Below, in pieces: positions 35,567-46,378 of a stretch of DNA of 64,000 nt. Below the pieces are notes generated by a model that did no database searches, was not told the DNA's origin, and saw nothing but the letters and a program-made list of their open reading frames with translations. The stretch lies in assembly GCA_029706075.1 (NCBI GenBank), contig JAINUG010000005.1, positions 4,081,001-4,145,000 of the forward strand. The letters run 5' to 3'. The translations under genes and the position numbers were made by a program. This stretch comes from Aldrovandia affinis. Lineage: Eukaryota; Chordata; Actinopteri; Notacanthiformes; Halosauridae. Numbering within the stretch: the stretch's first letter is position 1; each line of letters opens with the position of its first letter.

Positions 35567-35836
35567 CAGTGGTCCCCAACCTTTTTTGCACCACGGACCG
35601 GTTTCATGCAAGACCATTTTTTCCACGGACTGGGGGGGGGATGCATGGAAAAAAAACTGAGACAAGTGCGGAAAAGAGGCACAGACGGAAGTGGTCATTT
35701 TTCAAAATAAAACACCCTGCAGACTGCGATAGTCAATACAATTAAAATTAAAGCGTTTTTATTATTTCTGTGCGGCCCGGTACCAAATGCCTCACGGACC
35801 GGTACCGGGTCGCGGCCCGGTGGTTGGGGACCCCTG
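35567..35836. mobile_element. hAT-type MITE with 8-bp target duplication
   Basis: A 270-bp element starts CAGTGGTCCCCAACC and ends GGTTGGGGACCCCTG, flanked by CCCTACAG on both sides (35559-35566, 35837-35844). Subterminal CACGGACCGG-type repeats pair between the two halves. It has no coding capacity and needs a hAT transposase from elsewhere. Confidence 0.93.
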
Positions 35837-35844
35837 CCCTACAG

Positions 35845-36774
35845 CATGTACAATTTGCCTCTGTGCAAAATCTTTACCTCCCTCAAGCTATTTGTGTCAC
35901 CAACACAAACTTTGCTGTTTTGACTTCTCCTCCAAATAGCTAACCAGTATAGAAACATGGCTCCGCCTTTTTGGTATGTTCATATTCTTATTTCTCCAGA
36001 AAGGACTTGCTAGCTCACTGTCTTGCACACAATATCCATTTGTCAAATGAACTGGTTGAACCTGAGAAAAAAAAATATTGCTAACATTTCTTTACTGGCT
36101 ACATTGCCCATGCTTCCAATTTAACAGTAAGCAGGTAGGTCAGTGATGTAGCTCATTCAACCCATAACTGTGATAAGGAGAGGAGATGAACCAGGATGTG
36201 GCTGAAAATTAGTAAATGTTCCATTTCCAAAAGTGTTGAAACACCAGTGAAAGCCAGGGGCTGGAATTACATGAAATGATGTGACATACATACATAATGA
36301 ATAGGCTGTCCATCTTTATATCAGTTCAAATAAGTCTAATTTGTCTCTAAATGGATGTAATGTCAAACAAATAACACAGCAATATCTACAGTATGTATCA
36401 AGCAATCTGGTTACATTGAACAATCTATGCATTACAACATCCATGATTTTATCTACCTGATCATTTAAAAAACCTTTGACCTTATCACTCTCTTTTACAT
36501 CTAGGCTAACATGCACTTGTTATTTCATGCAATTCAGGGAATGAAGATGAATGCTTCCATTAAACCAATGCCTGGATCACAGAAAATATGCAAATATGAC
36601 TACTTGAAAAATCTATATTCCTTCAATTAAATAATTTTCCAGAGAAAATGTCACAAATTCAAAGATATCTCTCTCAGTGAGACATATTCAGTGCCTGTCC
36701 CTTAACTTTTCTGAGTCAAGCCAGTGTTGGGATGGTTTCTGTAACTGCATATACAGTATATATACAGGTTTTGG
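35845..36774. other. Non-coding stretch, nothing recognised
   Basis: No gene or repeat recognised. The part at 36530-36680 has short AATTAAAT-type motifs like the possible regulatory stretches noted elsewhere. Confidence 0.45.
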
Positions 36775-37035
36775 CCAAAAAGGTGTAAATACTTGGGTAA
36801 ATGTGGGACACAAAGTATACTGAAAGCAGGTGCTTCCAAACAGGTGTTGTTCCTAAGTTAATTAAGTAATTAACATCCCAGCATGCTCAGAGTTGTGAAA
36901 CAGATTGCTGAGCAGGCCTGATTGCTTATAATTAAGCATAGATGAGACTTCGGTGACTTCGATAGAGGGGTGATTGTTGGGGTACGTTTGGTAGAAGCTT
37001 CAGTGATGAAGACTGCTCAACTTGCTGATGTTTAA
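36775..37035 (+). mobile_element. 5' end of a Tc1-like element
   Basis: GGCCAAAAAGGTGTAAATAC marks a terminal repeat; the following 240 bp match 33340-33600, including GCTGAGCAGGC and GCTCAACTTGCTGATG. The transposase body is absent. Confidence 0.75.
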
Positions 37036-37256
37036 TGAGGAACAGTGTCTAAGGTGATGTTGGCATGGAACTCTGAGGGGAGAAACATAATCAACAAAGG
37101 GCTGGGGTCAGAAGGGCATACTTCTGAATCAGGCTAAACAGGCCGGGAACTCTAAATCAAATGACTGCAAATTTCAATCTAGGTCACGAGCAGGCACTTT
37201 TCTCAAGAACGGTTTGTGAAGAACTCTTATTGGCCTTATTGGCCTTATATATATAT

Positions 37257-37417
<161 letters not shown>

Positions 37418-37869
37418 AGTTATTGCCTGATTGCAACCAAATTGAACCATTAAACAATATCTTTGCTGTAGGGTTATATTTATTTATTTATATGTAAAGT
37501 GTACAAAACCAACATATCCCACAAGATCTCGCACCGCAACCCTTTGCTTCTGCCCTGAGTAACAGTTTATGGTAAATACATTTTTGTTCGTACCAAAACA
37601 AAAGTGTAATAAGGGTGTAATCATTTTCGAAAAACATGCTCAACCGAATGGTTGAATTGTCACTTAATGGTAAAGGTAGAATAGCTAACAATTTCATTAA
37701 AATTGACAATTGCTATGAAATACAACGTTTTCTGATCATGCACCGTTGTTAATATGATAAATTTAACGTTATTCCATTATATATTTGCTGAAATCATTAT
37801 ATCAGTATGATTTTTCACTGGTAAGATGTTTGAGATGTTTTCCCAAAAAATATGGTACCTAACTGTATA

Positions 37870-38096
37870 GGCTGGCAGTATAGTGTAATGGTTAGGGAGC
37901 TGGGCTTGTAATTCAGGGGTTGCAGGTTAAATTCCCAGGTGGGGCACTGCTGTTGTACCCTTGAGCAAGGTACTTAACCTGAATTGCTTCAGTAAAATAT
38001 CCAGCTGTATAAATGGATTGTATGTAAAGGAATGTAAACTGTGTAAGTCGCTCTGGATAAGAGCGTCTGCTAAATTCCTAAAAAATGTAAAATGTA
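37870..38096 (+). mobile_element. tRNA-derived SINE (family A), second copy
   Basis: Matches 9070-9296 throughout: GTATAGTGTAATGGTTAGGG head, GGCACTGCTGTTGTACCC body and GTAAGTCGCTCTGGATAAGA tail. The B box is mutated (GGTTAAATTCC). The tail hairpin CGCTCT-GGATA-AGAGCG is perfect here. Confidence 0.92.
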
Positions 38097-38260
38097 ACTA
38101 GGTAAATACATGGTAATACTACTAATACTAGTAATACTACTAATTTCCTGGTAGCAACTTAACAGATGTTGGTATATACTACAAGTATTTATTTAGTACC
38201 TAGATGGTACCATATAGGTAATAAAGAAGTGGTGGATACCAACATAAGTAAATGTTTTAA

Positions 38261-39848
38261 CCCTCTGAGGTCCGTGCTAAGCTTTTAGATGTTTTTTGAT
38301 TTTGGCATGGTCTGATATTTATCTCAATTTCATCAATTTAACACACATTTACTCCAAAGTGTTTAATATTTTTATTTGAAGGACAATCACAGCTACATTT
38401 GTATGCCATCAATAGTTTGGTCAGTATCATATGCAGCTTGTAAATAGATCTACAAACACACAAGTTAAAAATAGTAAATTTTTCTGCTGTCACAAAAGTT
38501 GTGAAAGCACACACTAAACTATAGTGACGAATTGTTTTGCCAATGTGCGTTTGTTCATCAAGGTCTTGGTTATGTAAGGGTGTGAAAATGTTTTAGCACA
38601 TATGAGATCTAAATAGCTAAAAACCTGTTTTTATCAGAACTGGTCACATTTATTTCAGGCTGTGGGAGGGCTATATGCTAATTTACTGAATATTCATGAT
38701 CCACACCTGAAAGATCATGGTCAAAGGCCATCAGACAAAGACATCTTGCAGAGTAGCCTACGCATTTCTTGCGACCAACAGAAGCCAGTTTGACAACATC
38801 CAAAGTCTGGCATTGGGCACAGGCACATGATCAAAAGTTTAAGATATTCATCTTTAAACGTCTGTAGGAAAACGAAAGCAAAATCCGTGTCTACGAAGAC
38901 ACGGAAAGACATAAACAAGACAAAACAAAATAACCAACGATCAGGAACAAACAAAACGTATCCAAAATCTCGGAATAAACTAAACGCTGGGAATCTAAAC
39001 CACAATAAGCACACAAACAAGTTCTCGAGAGGCAAGAAACATTAATCACAATAGGTATTATCAAGCTAAGCTAGATAATGTCCAAGCGCCCGAAACAGAA
39101 TGCCAGCTGGTTAAATATCCTCCCGTTAATTATTCGCAGCAGTCCGCAATGATTCTGATTTTTTTTCGTATAGCGTCACAAGACGCTGAATTCATATATT
39201 TTCACGAGTATTTGAAAATATGGTAAATCAAATAAATATCAGCATACACCGTCTGTTGCTGGCAGCTCGCAACCGTAAACACAGACAAGATCCGATATAA
39301 TGTCGGGACATTGTTTACGCTGCAATTTCACACACGGAATTCATATATTGAATACGAGTATTTGATAACATGGCAAATCAAATATAGTTACTTACTCTTC
39401 GTCAGTTATTGTCTTCGTCGCTTTCCATCGATGCTCTCAAACACTGCAGCGCAGAAAATCTTTCCATCTTGAATAAAATTGTATGTCTGTATAAAATCTT
39501 GCTTCAAATTGTCGGGACAGTTTGTGTTGTTTACGCCGGCGTTTTCACACATGGCCCCACGCCCCTCCCCACACCTCCCGAAACTCGCACCTAGTTACCA
39601 TGTCAATAGAAGGGGACGTTACTAAAAGGTAAAAAACAGAGTAAAAAACAAGGTTTACTTTTTTTGGTCTAATTAACCTAATTTAAAAATCCCATTTGAT
39701 TTGCCAGTGCTCAAATCGGAAAGTCGCGATTCTAAGGTTTCTGTCAATGTTTTTGTCGCGTGTGTATGATAAAATATCGCGAAATTAGAAATAGTAATAT
39801 ACTTTTATTGCTGCTGGGAGCGGCGCCGCTCCCGTCGACCTCAGGGGG
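38261..39848. mobile_element. piggyBac-type non-autonomous element, 1.6 kb, TTAA target
   Basis: TTAA occurs on both sides (38257-38260, 39849-39852). The ends start CCCTCTGAGGTC and finish GACCTCAGGGGG, so they pair over about 12 bases. TTAA duplication with CCC termini is the piggyBac pattern. The inside has no transposase. Imperfect direct repeats with period about 150 bp occur at 39190-39240 and 39339-39387 (GAATTCATATATT start), with a GTCGGGACA motif at 39303 and 39513. An 18-bp palindrome lies 15 bases from the right end. A minus-strand frame at 38721-39035 is open but matches nothing known. Confidence 0.72.
39816..39833. repeat. Perfect 18-bp GC palindrome near the right end
   Basis: GGGAGCGGCGCCGCTCCC equals its own reverse complement. 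Its subterminal position suggests a protein-binding or hairpin site in the element. Confidence 0.95.
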
Positions 39849-39899
39849 TTAATAATAACAGTACATGGTTTGTAATTTTGTCTGTCTTAAAATTAGGAG

Positions 39900-40560
39900 A
39901 TGGACACCAAAACATTTTATGGTGCAAGGCCACGCAATTGTTTGGCTCTGATACCAGAAAATCTAAAAGATTCTGAAGATCTGTGTGATGATGATAACCA
40001 AACAGAGGATCCAGATTATCTTCCCACACCAGCAGAAGTGACTGGGGACACAACAAGCCCTCAACAAGCACATCTTCAAAACAACCTCCCTATAAGAAGA
40101 GGAGAAGAGGGAAAAACACCCTAAAAAGGTCTCACTGGTGGAGCCAGAGGACGCCCCCGACCCTAGTTCACCATCAGCCCCAAACAAAGGCACTGAGAGA
40201 ATCTGGAAGGATGAAGACATTGTGCCATTCCAGGTGTCTGATTAAAGGCAGATGTGGTAAAGACACCCTCCAGTACTTCAAAAAACTCTTTACTGACCAG
40301 ATGATTGAACATATTGTTCAACACACAAATCTGTACTGTGCCCAGGAGTTGGGAGATCCAATCAAGACTAACCCTCAAGAGATTGAAGACAATCCTGGCA
40401 ATACTACTCTTCATGGGTGTTTTCAACTTCCCACCAATAGAGTACTATTAGCGCCATGTGTCACATTTTGACTTGATAGCTGATATCATGCCGTTGAAAA
40501 GACTGTTGTCTAAGTCTAATACTCAAGTGTCCAATGCTGCCCTTTGGCGGCGAGCAGCGA
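39900..40560 (+). pseudogene. piggyBac transposase remnant, N-terminal part
   Basis: Begins near a possible splice acceptor (TGTCTTAAAATTAG) with an acidic segment LCDDDNQTEDPDYLP, typical of the disordered N-terminus of these transposases. After frame changes it reads RIWKDEDIVPFQ, then YFKKLFTDQMIEHIVQHTNL and DPIKTNPQEIE, the start of the conserved fold. Pieces of the next part follow in broken frames (CFQLPT, LIADIMP-like). The catalytic core is missing. It is a different branch from the piggyBac copy at 8540. It starts only 50 bases from the right end of the non-autonomous element, which may have inserted in its 5' region. Confidence 0.75.
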
Positions 40561-40612
40561 GATGTGCCATCACAGCACCCCCACCCACTCTCTAGGGGCA
40601 GCAACTGACAAC

Positions 40613-40736
40613 ATTTCTAAAAATTAGGCCCTATGTTCCCTCAGGCCTACATCCCCACAGCACAGGTATGGCCATTCCCTAACCCTAACCCTAACCTAAT
40701 AGGGCTGGGGGAACATAGGGCCTAATTTTGAGAAAT
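40613..40736. repeat. Inverted repeat with telomere-like core
   Basis: Arms of about 35 bp (TTAGGCCCTATGTTCCC and its partner) flank a centre containing CCCTAACCCTAACCCTAACC at 40678-40697. A further GGGAACATAGGG copy follows at 40755. The region 40740-41156 holds nothing else I recognise. Confidence 0.85.
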
Positions 40737-41156
40737 GGGGGAACATAGGGCTGTGGGAACATAGGGATGACCCCCTATGCCTCATGGTGCTAGTACTGGA
40801 TTGTGGAAGCTGTTGAGTGTCAAGACTCAAGATGAGGTTTTGCAGACAATTAAAATGGACATTTACATCATGAAGTTAGGAGAACATTTATACAACAATA
40901 TAGGCTCAGTTGTTACCAAACACGGGTATGTACAGCAAAACTGACCTCATAGCATGTTAATAGCAATAGTTTTACTGTCCATTCAAGGGGTTAGATTTAT
41001 AGTTGGGTGTAGGGTCTACCTCAATGTTCAAAGCAAACATGAATTTAACAAATGTAACATGTCAAATTGAATGTATTAATTGTATACCCTAAAACGTTTA
41101 TGTATCCCGGGAGAAAGATTTAAATATTTTTAGGAAAATCTTTATTTTTTAACGGC

Positions 41157-41432
41157 TGTTACGGTTGACCTCAAGAATAGCAGGTGTTTGATTGCTATCT
41201 GAGGGCATGCTCCCGCTGCTGTGATTGCTGATTCAGGCCATGCTCGGGCTGCATGATCACCCTGGACCTGATTGGACCATCCTCAACTGCACTGTCCTCA
41301 ACCTTGTCTGGCCACGCCCATGTCTGGATATAAGGGGGGGACTCGTGACTCGAGGGGATATTTGTTTGTTGCGTCCTGTATTGGTTCACCACACGGCTAT
41401 TGCGGTGTGTGTGGTTTTAACGGATCGTAACA
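41157..41432 (+). mobile_element. 5' LTR of the Gmr1-like gypsy element
   Basis: 276 bp from TGTTACGG to TCGTAACA, with short inverted ends (TGTTACG/CGTAACA). Its last ~93 bp recur at 46281-46373 with a few differences. A primer-binding site follows two bases downstream. The repeat at 46281 and the gag frame just downstream support the call. Confidence 0.85.
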
Positions 41433-41434
41433 AT

Positions 41435-41453
41435 TGGGTGCTCGTTCCGAGAT
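41435..41453 (+). promoter_or_regulatory. Primer-binding site, tRNA-Pro-like
   Basis: TGGGTGCTCGTTCCGAGAT begins with the TGG expected for a tRNA 3' CCA end and resembles the tRNA-Pro type binding site of retroviruses with a few changes. It sits 2 bases after the LTR. Confidence 0.65.
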
Positions 41454-41534
41454 TTAATTTTAGAGTCGTGTGGCAGTTGTCCGGATCAGTTGTGCTTCGT
41501 TTTGTCTTTTGAACTTTTTTATCCATATACAGGA

Positions 41535-42276
41535 ATGGAGTTTAACCTGGACACGTTTGTTAAAGATCTGACTATGGAGCAGCTGAATAGTTTTAGGAAA
41601 GCAGACTTGTTGTTTATTTCAGAATATTATAGCATTAAGGTAAATTGCTTGGTTACTAAGGCAGTAATGAGAAAAGCGATAGTTAAAGTATTAGTGGAGC
41701 GGCAAGTTATTTCAGGTAATATTGAGGCAGCTGATGATAAGGAAATGTTAGCTATGGAGGCAACGGAGATGGTTCGTAACCAGTTTCAACTCGAGATGAA
41801 ATGCTTAAGAGTTTGCTCGGGAGAAAGAATTTAAGGAACTTGACATATAGAAGGAGTTGAAGGAATTGGAGATGCATAAAGCGTTGCGCTTGAAAGAACT
41901 GGAGATTGAGGCTAGTAAAATTGCTGGGAAAAGAGAGTAATCTTTTGACTTTGATGTGATGAGAAATATCCAAATGGTTCCGTCACTTTGCGAGGCGAAG
42001 GTGGAAAAATATTTTTCTCACTTTGAGCGGGTTGCTATGTCCTTGAAATGGCTGAAGGAGAATTGTGGAACAATAATTGTGGAAGAATCTAAAACTTGTC
42101 TTCCTGAGCATGTAGTAATTTACGTAAATGAACAAAAGGTAAGCTTGATTTCACAGGCCGTTGTTCTCGCGGATGAGTATGATCTTACTCATAAGAATGT
42201 GTTTGTCGACAAGTCATCATATGTTGTAGTGACATTAAGGAGAAAGAATCTCAGAAAAGTGCCGGTGGTTAGGTGA
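41535..42276 (+). pseudogene. gag of the Gmr1-like gypsy element
   Basis: The first frame (ATG at 41535) reads MEFNLDTFVKDLTMEQLNSF, then RKADLLFISEYYSIKV, the N-terminal gag helices of this group. It shifts near 41810; a charged helical stretch (KELKELEMHKALRLKELEIE) continues in another frame with stops. From 41956 the frame is open again: CEAKVEKYFSHFERVAMSLK, matching the capsid-like (SCAN-related) segment, then VNEQKVSLISQAVVLADEYD. It ends at a stop at 42276 that slightly overlaps the next frame. Multiple shifts make it non-functional. Confidence 0.8.
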
Positions 42277-42780
42277 AGGACAGTACCCCTGCTGCCGCTG
42301 GTGGTGGTAAGCGGGAGGTTTTAAGTGAAAAAGAAAATCGGATATGCTTTTATTGTAAAAAATGTGGGCATCTAGTAGCGGAGCGTTATCTTTTAAAAAG
42401 AAAGAATCAGTCTTCGAAAGGGGTTGCTTTTGTGAAAGCAGTGTCCAGATTGGGAAAACCTAGTACTGAGTGCTCCTCGGAGGATGGGCTGGCTCAGGAT
42501 TATGTGCTATTCATTATGGATGGATTTGCATCTCTAATTGAAGAACCAGGTGTGGAAAAACCTGTTAAGATTTTTCAAGATACTGGGGCAGCTCAGTCCT
42601 TCATACTAGAAGATGTGCTGCCATTATTGGAAAAATCTTCTTTAGACTCAAGTGTGTTGGTGCAGGGATTTAGAATGGGTTATATCAATGCACCTTTGCA
42701 CACCGTAATGCAAAAATCTGACCTAGTGACTGGATGTGTCGTGGTGGGCATGTGTCTTAGTCTTCCTGTGGAAGGTGTTG
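42273..42780 (+). pseudogene. Zinc knuckle and aspartic protease of the Gmr1-like element
   Basis: CFYCKKCGHLVAER is a CCHC zinc knuckle in which the fourth Cys is Arg. About 75 codons later VKIFQDTGAAQSFI gives the protease active site (DTGA), followed by LVQGFRMGYINAPLHTV and a hydrophobic strand ending LPVEGV. The frame remains open to 42857 but protease similarity stops near 42780, where unrelated sequence begins. Confidence 0.8.
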
Positions 42781-44045
42781 TCGGGGGGGCACATTTTAGA
42801 CATTCTACGCAAGGCAGACAGAGTGGGGCCATCTTTGGTGGGTTTATGGAACTGTGAGTGAAGCCAGGGCACTTGGGTTGGTGAACCAGTGCCACACCCC
42901 ACAACTTCAGGTTTACACCTACAGTTGAGCTGATTATTATGGATCATGAAGAAAATTATTATGGCCCGCCAGATTAAAGTGGAGGTCAACATGCTATGAT
43001 GGCATGATTGGCCTCTTCACTTGGTAGCAATGCTCTTGAGCATATTATGCCTCTCCAAATATCAGCTCAACTAACATCTCGGTATAAACGAAGCTGACTT
43101 CACCAGGCCCTAGTGATGTTTGATATCGCCACGATTCTCAACACGAGAGGAGCATATCAAGGGCAACTTTGAAAATATATCTTGTGGTAGTAAGCGACCC
43201 AAAACAAAAATATAAAAAGGAAGTCTGAACCTGGCTTGGGCTGGGCCTTCCCACAAATCGTAAATGATGGGCTAAGAAGGGAGTGAGCCCTCCCCCCACC
43301 TCAACACTTAAAGTCTAACCTGCTGGTGACACGATGTCTTAGATTGGGGGAATTCTAGTCTTGCTCTGTCCTGTTTTTTCTTTTGGAAGATCTGGTGCCA
43401 GCTAACACCTTGCCTGCATTTGTTTTGCATTTGGAGAGAGACAAGCTTGGTTTGGTATCATTTTCTTCCATTCCATCTCTTTTGTGATTGTTACATGTCA
43501 ATTTTATGTCTAGAATTTAGTATTTGTTAAGCCGGAATATCCATTTGGAACGTGTTTTAGGTCACGCCCAGATAAGAGCGGACCTTAACGTGGTACAAGC
43601 AAGCTTGTGAAATTGTAACGATAAATGTTCCATATGTGAGGAGACAGAACTAAACCCTACATATTGTATGTTCCAATTTAGTATTTGATAAGGTAGTTGA
43701 ACTTACGTCTGTAGATTGGACGTTGAATATTTTGTCTAACTGTTGTAACTGAATAAACCAGCTGTTAATTTTAATTGAATTGTGAGTTGTATATTTTGAT
43801 GAAGGTAGATCCACCAGTTTGCTCTGCCTATCAATGAATTTGGAGATTTAATTGATAATTGGTATCCTGTGTAGTGATTATTATAATATATATAATAAAT
43901 ATATAAGATAAGATAAGATATGTAAGATAAGTGAGGGGTTTTAATGCATAATACCACTTGTGTTCAGTATTCAGAGCGTTGAACTTTAAACAAGGGGCAT
44001 TTCACTGTTAAAGATACTGGATTCAGAGAATAGACCATTTGTTAA
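42781..44045. other. Unassigned insertion between protease and integrase
   Basis: About 1.26 kb replaces the linker expected between protease and integrase. It contains a TATAAAAAGG motif at about 43211 and AATAAA near 43750, which may indicate an LTR, and a GATAA-rich run near 43908. No termini or target duplication could be fixed, and no protein motif is recognised. Confidence 0.35.
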
Positions 44046-44048
44046 GAG

Positions 44049-45066
44049 GTGTTAAGACATTCTTTTTGGCCTGGTTTTAAAGCAGATGTGGCAAAACATT
44101 GTAAGACTTGTCATGTATGTCAGATGGCTGGCAAACCGATTCAAACGATTCCACCAGCTTCTCTGTATCCGATCCCCACTATGAGTGAACCATTTGAAAG
44201 AATAATAATAGATTGCGTAGGCTCATTGCCTTGCACCAAGGCAGGAAATCAGTATTTGCTTACAATCATGTGTGCCTCCATGCAATTTCCTGAAGCTATT
44301 CCGTTACGGAAGATAACTACTCCTGTCATTGTTAAGGCTTTAATCAAGTTCTTTTCATTATCTGGTCTTCCCAAGACTATTCAGTTGGACCAAGGGTCAA
44401 ACTTTATGTCCAAAACTTTTGCTCAGGTTTTGAAGCAGCTCGCTATTCAACATTGCTATTCGAGTGCTTACCACCCAGATTCACAGGGTGCTCTGGAGAG
44501 ATTTAATCAGACTTTGAAATCTATGCTGCGTACATACTGTTTGGAATTCTAGAGAGACTGGGACAAGGGGGTTCCTTTGATGTTGTTTGCTGTGACGCAG
44601 GAATGACGCGACGCAGGAATCTGTAGGGTTCAGTCCTGCAGAATTGGTGTTAGGTCACACAGTACGCGGCCCGTTAAAACTGCTAAAAGAAAAATGGCTA
44701 GCAGATGATTCTACCACGAATCTCCTAAATTATGTTTGTGATCTCAGTTGGGCTTGTGAAATAGCTAAAGACAACCTTACGATAGCCCAAATGAAGATGA
44801 AGAAATGGTTTGACCGATGGATTAAGTAGAGAGAGTTCTCGCCTGGCGAGAAAGTGCTGCCTTTGTTACCCATTCCTGGTTCTGCACTGCAGACTAAATA
44901 TAGTGGACCTTATGTGGTGGAAAGTAAGGTGAGTGAGTGTGATTATGTTATTCACACTCCTTATCGCAGAAAGAGAAGTCAACTGTATCACATTAATATG
45001 TGGAAACGGTACTGTGATCGAGAAGGTGAGGTAACTGGAGTACAAAATGTAAAGCCTGAACCCTGA
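44049..45066 (+). pseudogene. Integrase of the Gmr1-like element, upstream of RT
   Basis: Starts within the zinc-binding part (HCKTCHVCQ, the CC half of HHCC) and continues with the catalytic core: first Asp in FERIIIDCVGSLP, second Asp in KTIQLDQGSNFMS, Glu in PDSQGALERFNQTLK. A stop after TYCLEF and a shift precede LGHTVRGPLKLLKEKWLADD, then a stop and the C-terminal part TKYSGPYVVESKV with LYHINMWKRYC. All three catalytic residues survive, but stops and frameshifts break the gene. It is followed, not preceded, by reverse transcriptase in the same orientation, with the usual spacer (EGEVFMPKS-like) between. Confidence 0.88.
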
Positions 45067-45097
45067 AGCTCGACCTGTAGAATCTGATGAGGGAGAG

Positions 45098-45685
45098 GTG
45101 TTTATGCCTAAATCTGTGCAAGAGGGTCATTTGTGTAACTCAGAAACTTTAGCGAATTTTCTGTCTCACACATCTCATTTGTCGTCCGCTCAGCAGGCTG
45201 AGATTACCAATGTGATTATGTCCCACACTGAGTTGTTTCCTGATGTGCCTACTCGTACCAACCTTACTGATCATGATATTGACGTTGGGGTTACACAGTT
45301 GATTAAACAACATGCATCCACATGCGTGCCGGGTAAATCCTGTAAAAGGTTCACGACTGAACAAAGAGGTGAATTATATGTTGGAAAACGGAATCGCGGA
45401 ACCCAGCACCAGTGCGTAGAATTCCCCTTGTATTTTAGTGGATAAACCTGACAGAACTTTTCGTTTTTGTACTGACTATCGATATAATGCGGTGACACGA
45501 CCTGACTCCTATCCACTGCCACGAATGGATGATTGTATTGACCGAGTTGGTTCTGCCGTTTTTGTTGATCTGCTAAAAGGGTATTGGCAGGTACCGTTAA
45601 CAGAGAAAGCAAATACATTTCTACTTTTGACTCCTGATGGTTTCTACCAATATAGTAATGGCTTTTGGAATGCGGAATGCTCCTG
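45098..45685 (+). pseudogene. Reverse transcriptase N-terminal part, downstream of integrase
   Basis: The first frame reads HLSSAQQAEITNVIMSHTEL, FPDVPTRTNLTDHDIDVG and LIKQHAS, the lead-in to gypsy reverse transcriptase. After a shift: VDKPDRTFRFCTDYRYNAVT, SYPLPRMDDCIDRVGSAVFV, DLLKGYWQVPLTE and TPDGFYQY. The fingers and the first palm motif are present (a small deletion removes SKF before DLLKG, including neighbours of the first catalytic Asp). Similarity ends near 45685, before the VDD motif. RNase H is missing. Confidence 0.88.
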
Positions 45686-46280
45686 TGTGGAAGTATGGCT
45701 TTTCATTTGCATATTATATAACATTACAAGAATTGTTTTATTTTATTTAATCAACTGTATTAATACATATTAAATAATGTGTGATGCTATGATACATTGT
45801 GTTAGAAAATGCATAAGGGTTGACAAACCTTTAAAAGTTGGAACATCCTGTTTTAACGGACAGAGCAAGACAATTGCTTAAGTGTGCAAAACAGTTAAAT
45901 AAATGATAAATGTCACAAGATGGAAGTTTTAGCATGTTGAAAGAATGTGACCACCCCATAGGAGAATAACAGTCAGATGCATTGCAACATCTTTGCACAA
46001 GTGCCTAAGGTACGGATGGGAAAATGCATGAAAGTAATTGGATGGCAGAACTGATACAAGCATATCAACAGACAAAAGTATGAAATGTATAAGACAGAAA
46101 CAGAAGGAAATAGGGAAGTGTGTGAGACTTACTTGATATGCCTTATGCGCAGGTTACTCTGAATGTCTATGTAACTCTCAACTGCAAACTTTGCAAATAA
46201 ACATATATATGATTTTAGTCCTGAACATTTTGCTTGGTTTCTCTAGTCAAAGTATTTAAGCATTAAAGCTGTATTTGTTT
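45686..46280. other. Insertion with LTR-like features
   Basis: Follows the broken RT and precedes the partial 3' LTR. It starts TGTGGAAGTATGG and has AATAAA at about 46196 with TTGGTTTCTCTAGTCA later, resembling a retroviral-type solo LTR. No clean target duplication was found. Confidence 0.3.
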
Positions 46281-46373
46281 GACTCATGACTCGAGGGGAT
46301 ATTTGTTTGTTGCATCCTGTATTGGTTCACCACGCGGCTATTGCAGTGCGTGTGGTTTTAACGGGTCGTAACA
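46281..46373 (+). mobile_element. Partial 3' LTR of the Gmr1-like element
   Basis: Matches the last ~93 bp of the 5' LTR from GACTCGAGGGGATATTTG to CGTAACA with several substitutions. The 5' two thirds of the LTR are missing. Confidence 0.85.
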
Positions 46374-46378
46374 CGGTG

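Noticed and set aside
38721-39035. 104-codon minus-strand frame rich in Phe and Leu
   Set aside because: No known motif; it sits in a non-autonomous piggyBac-type element and its complement is A-rich, which favours chance openness.
40678-40697. Chromosome end (telomere)
   Set aside because: Only about three hexamers occur, with normal interspersed sequence on both sides.
45686-46280. Endogenous retrovirus LTR
   Set aside because: AATAAA and TG start are suggestive, but no target duplication or second copy in the window supports it; listed only as an unassigned insertion.
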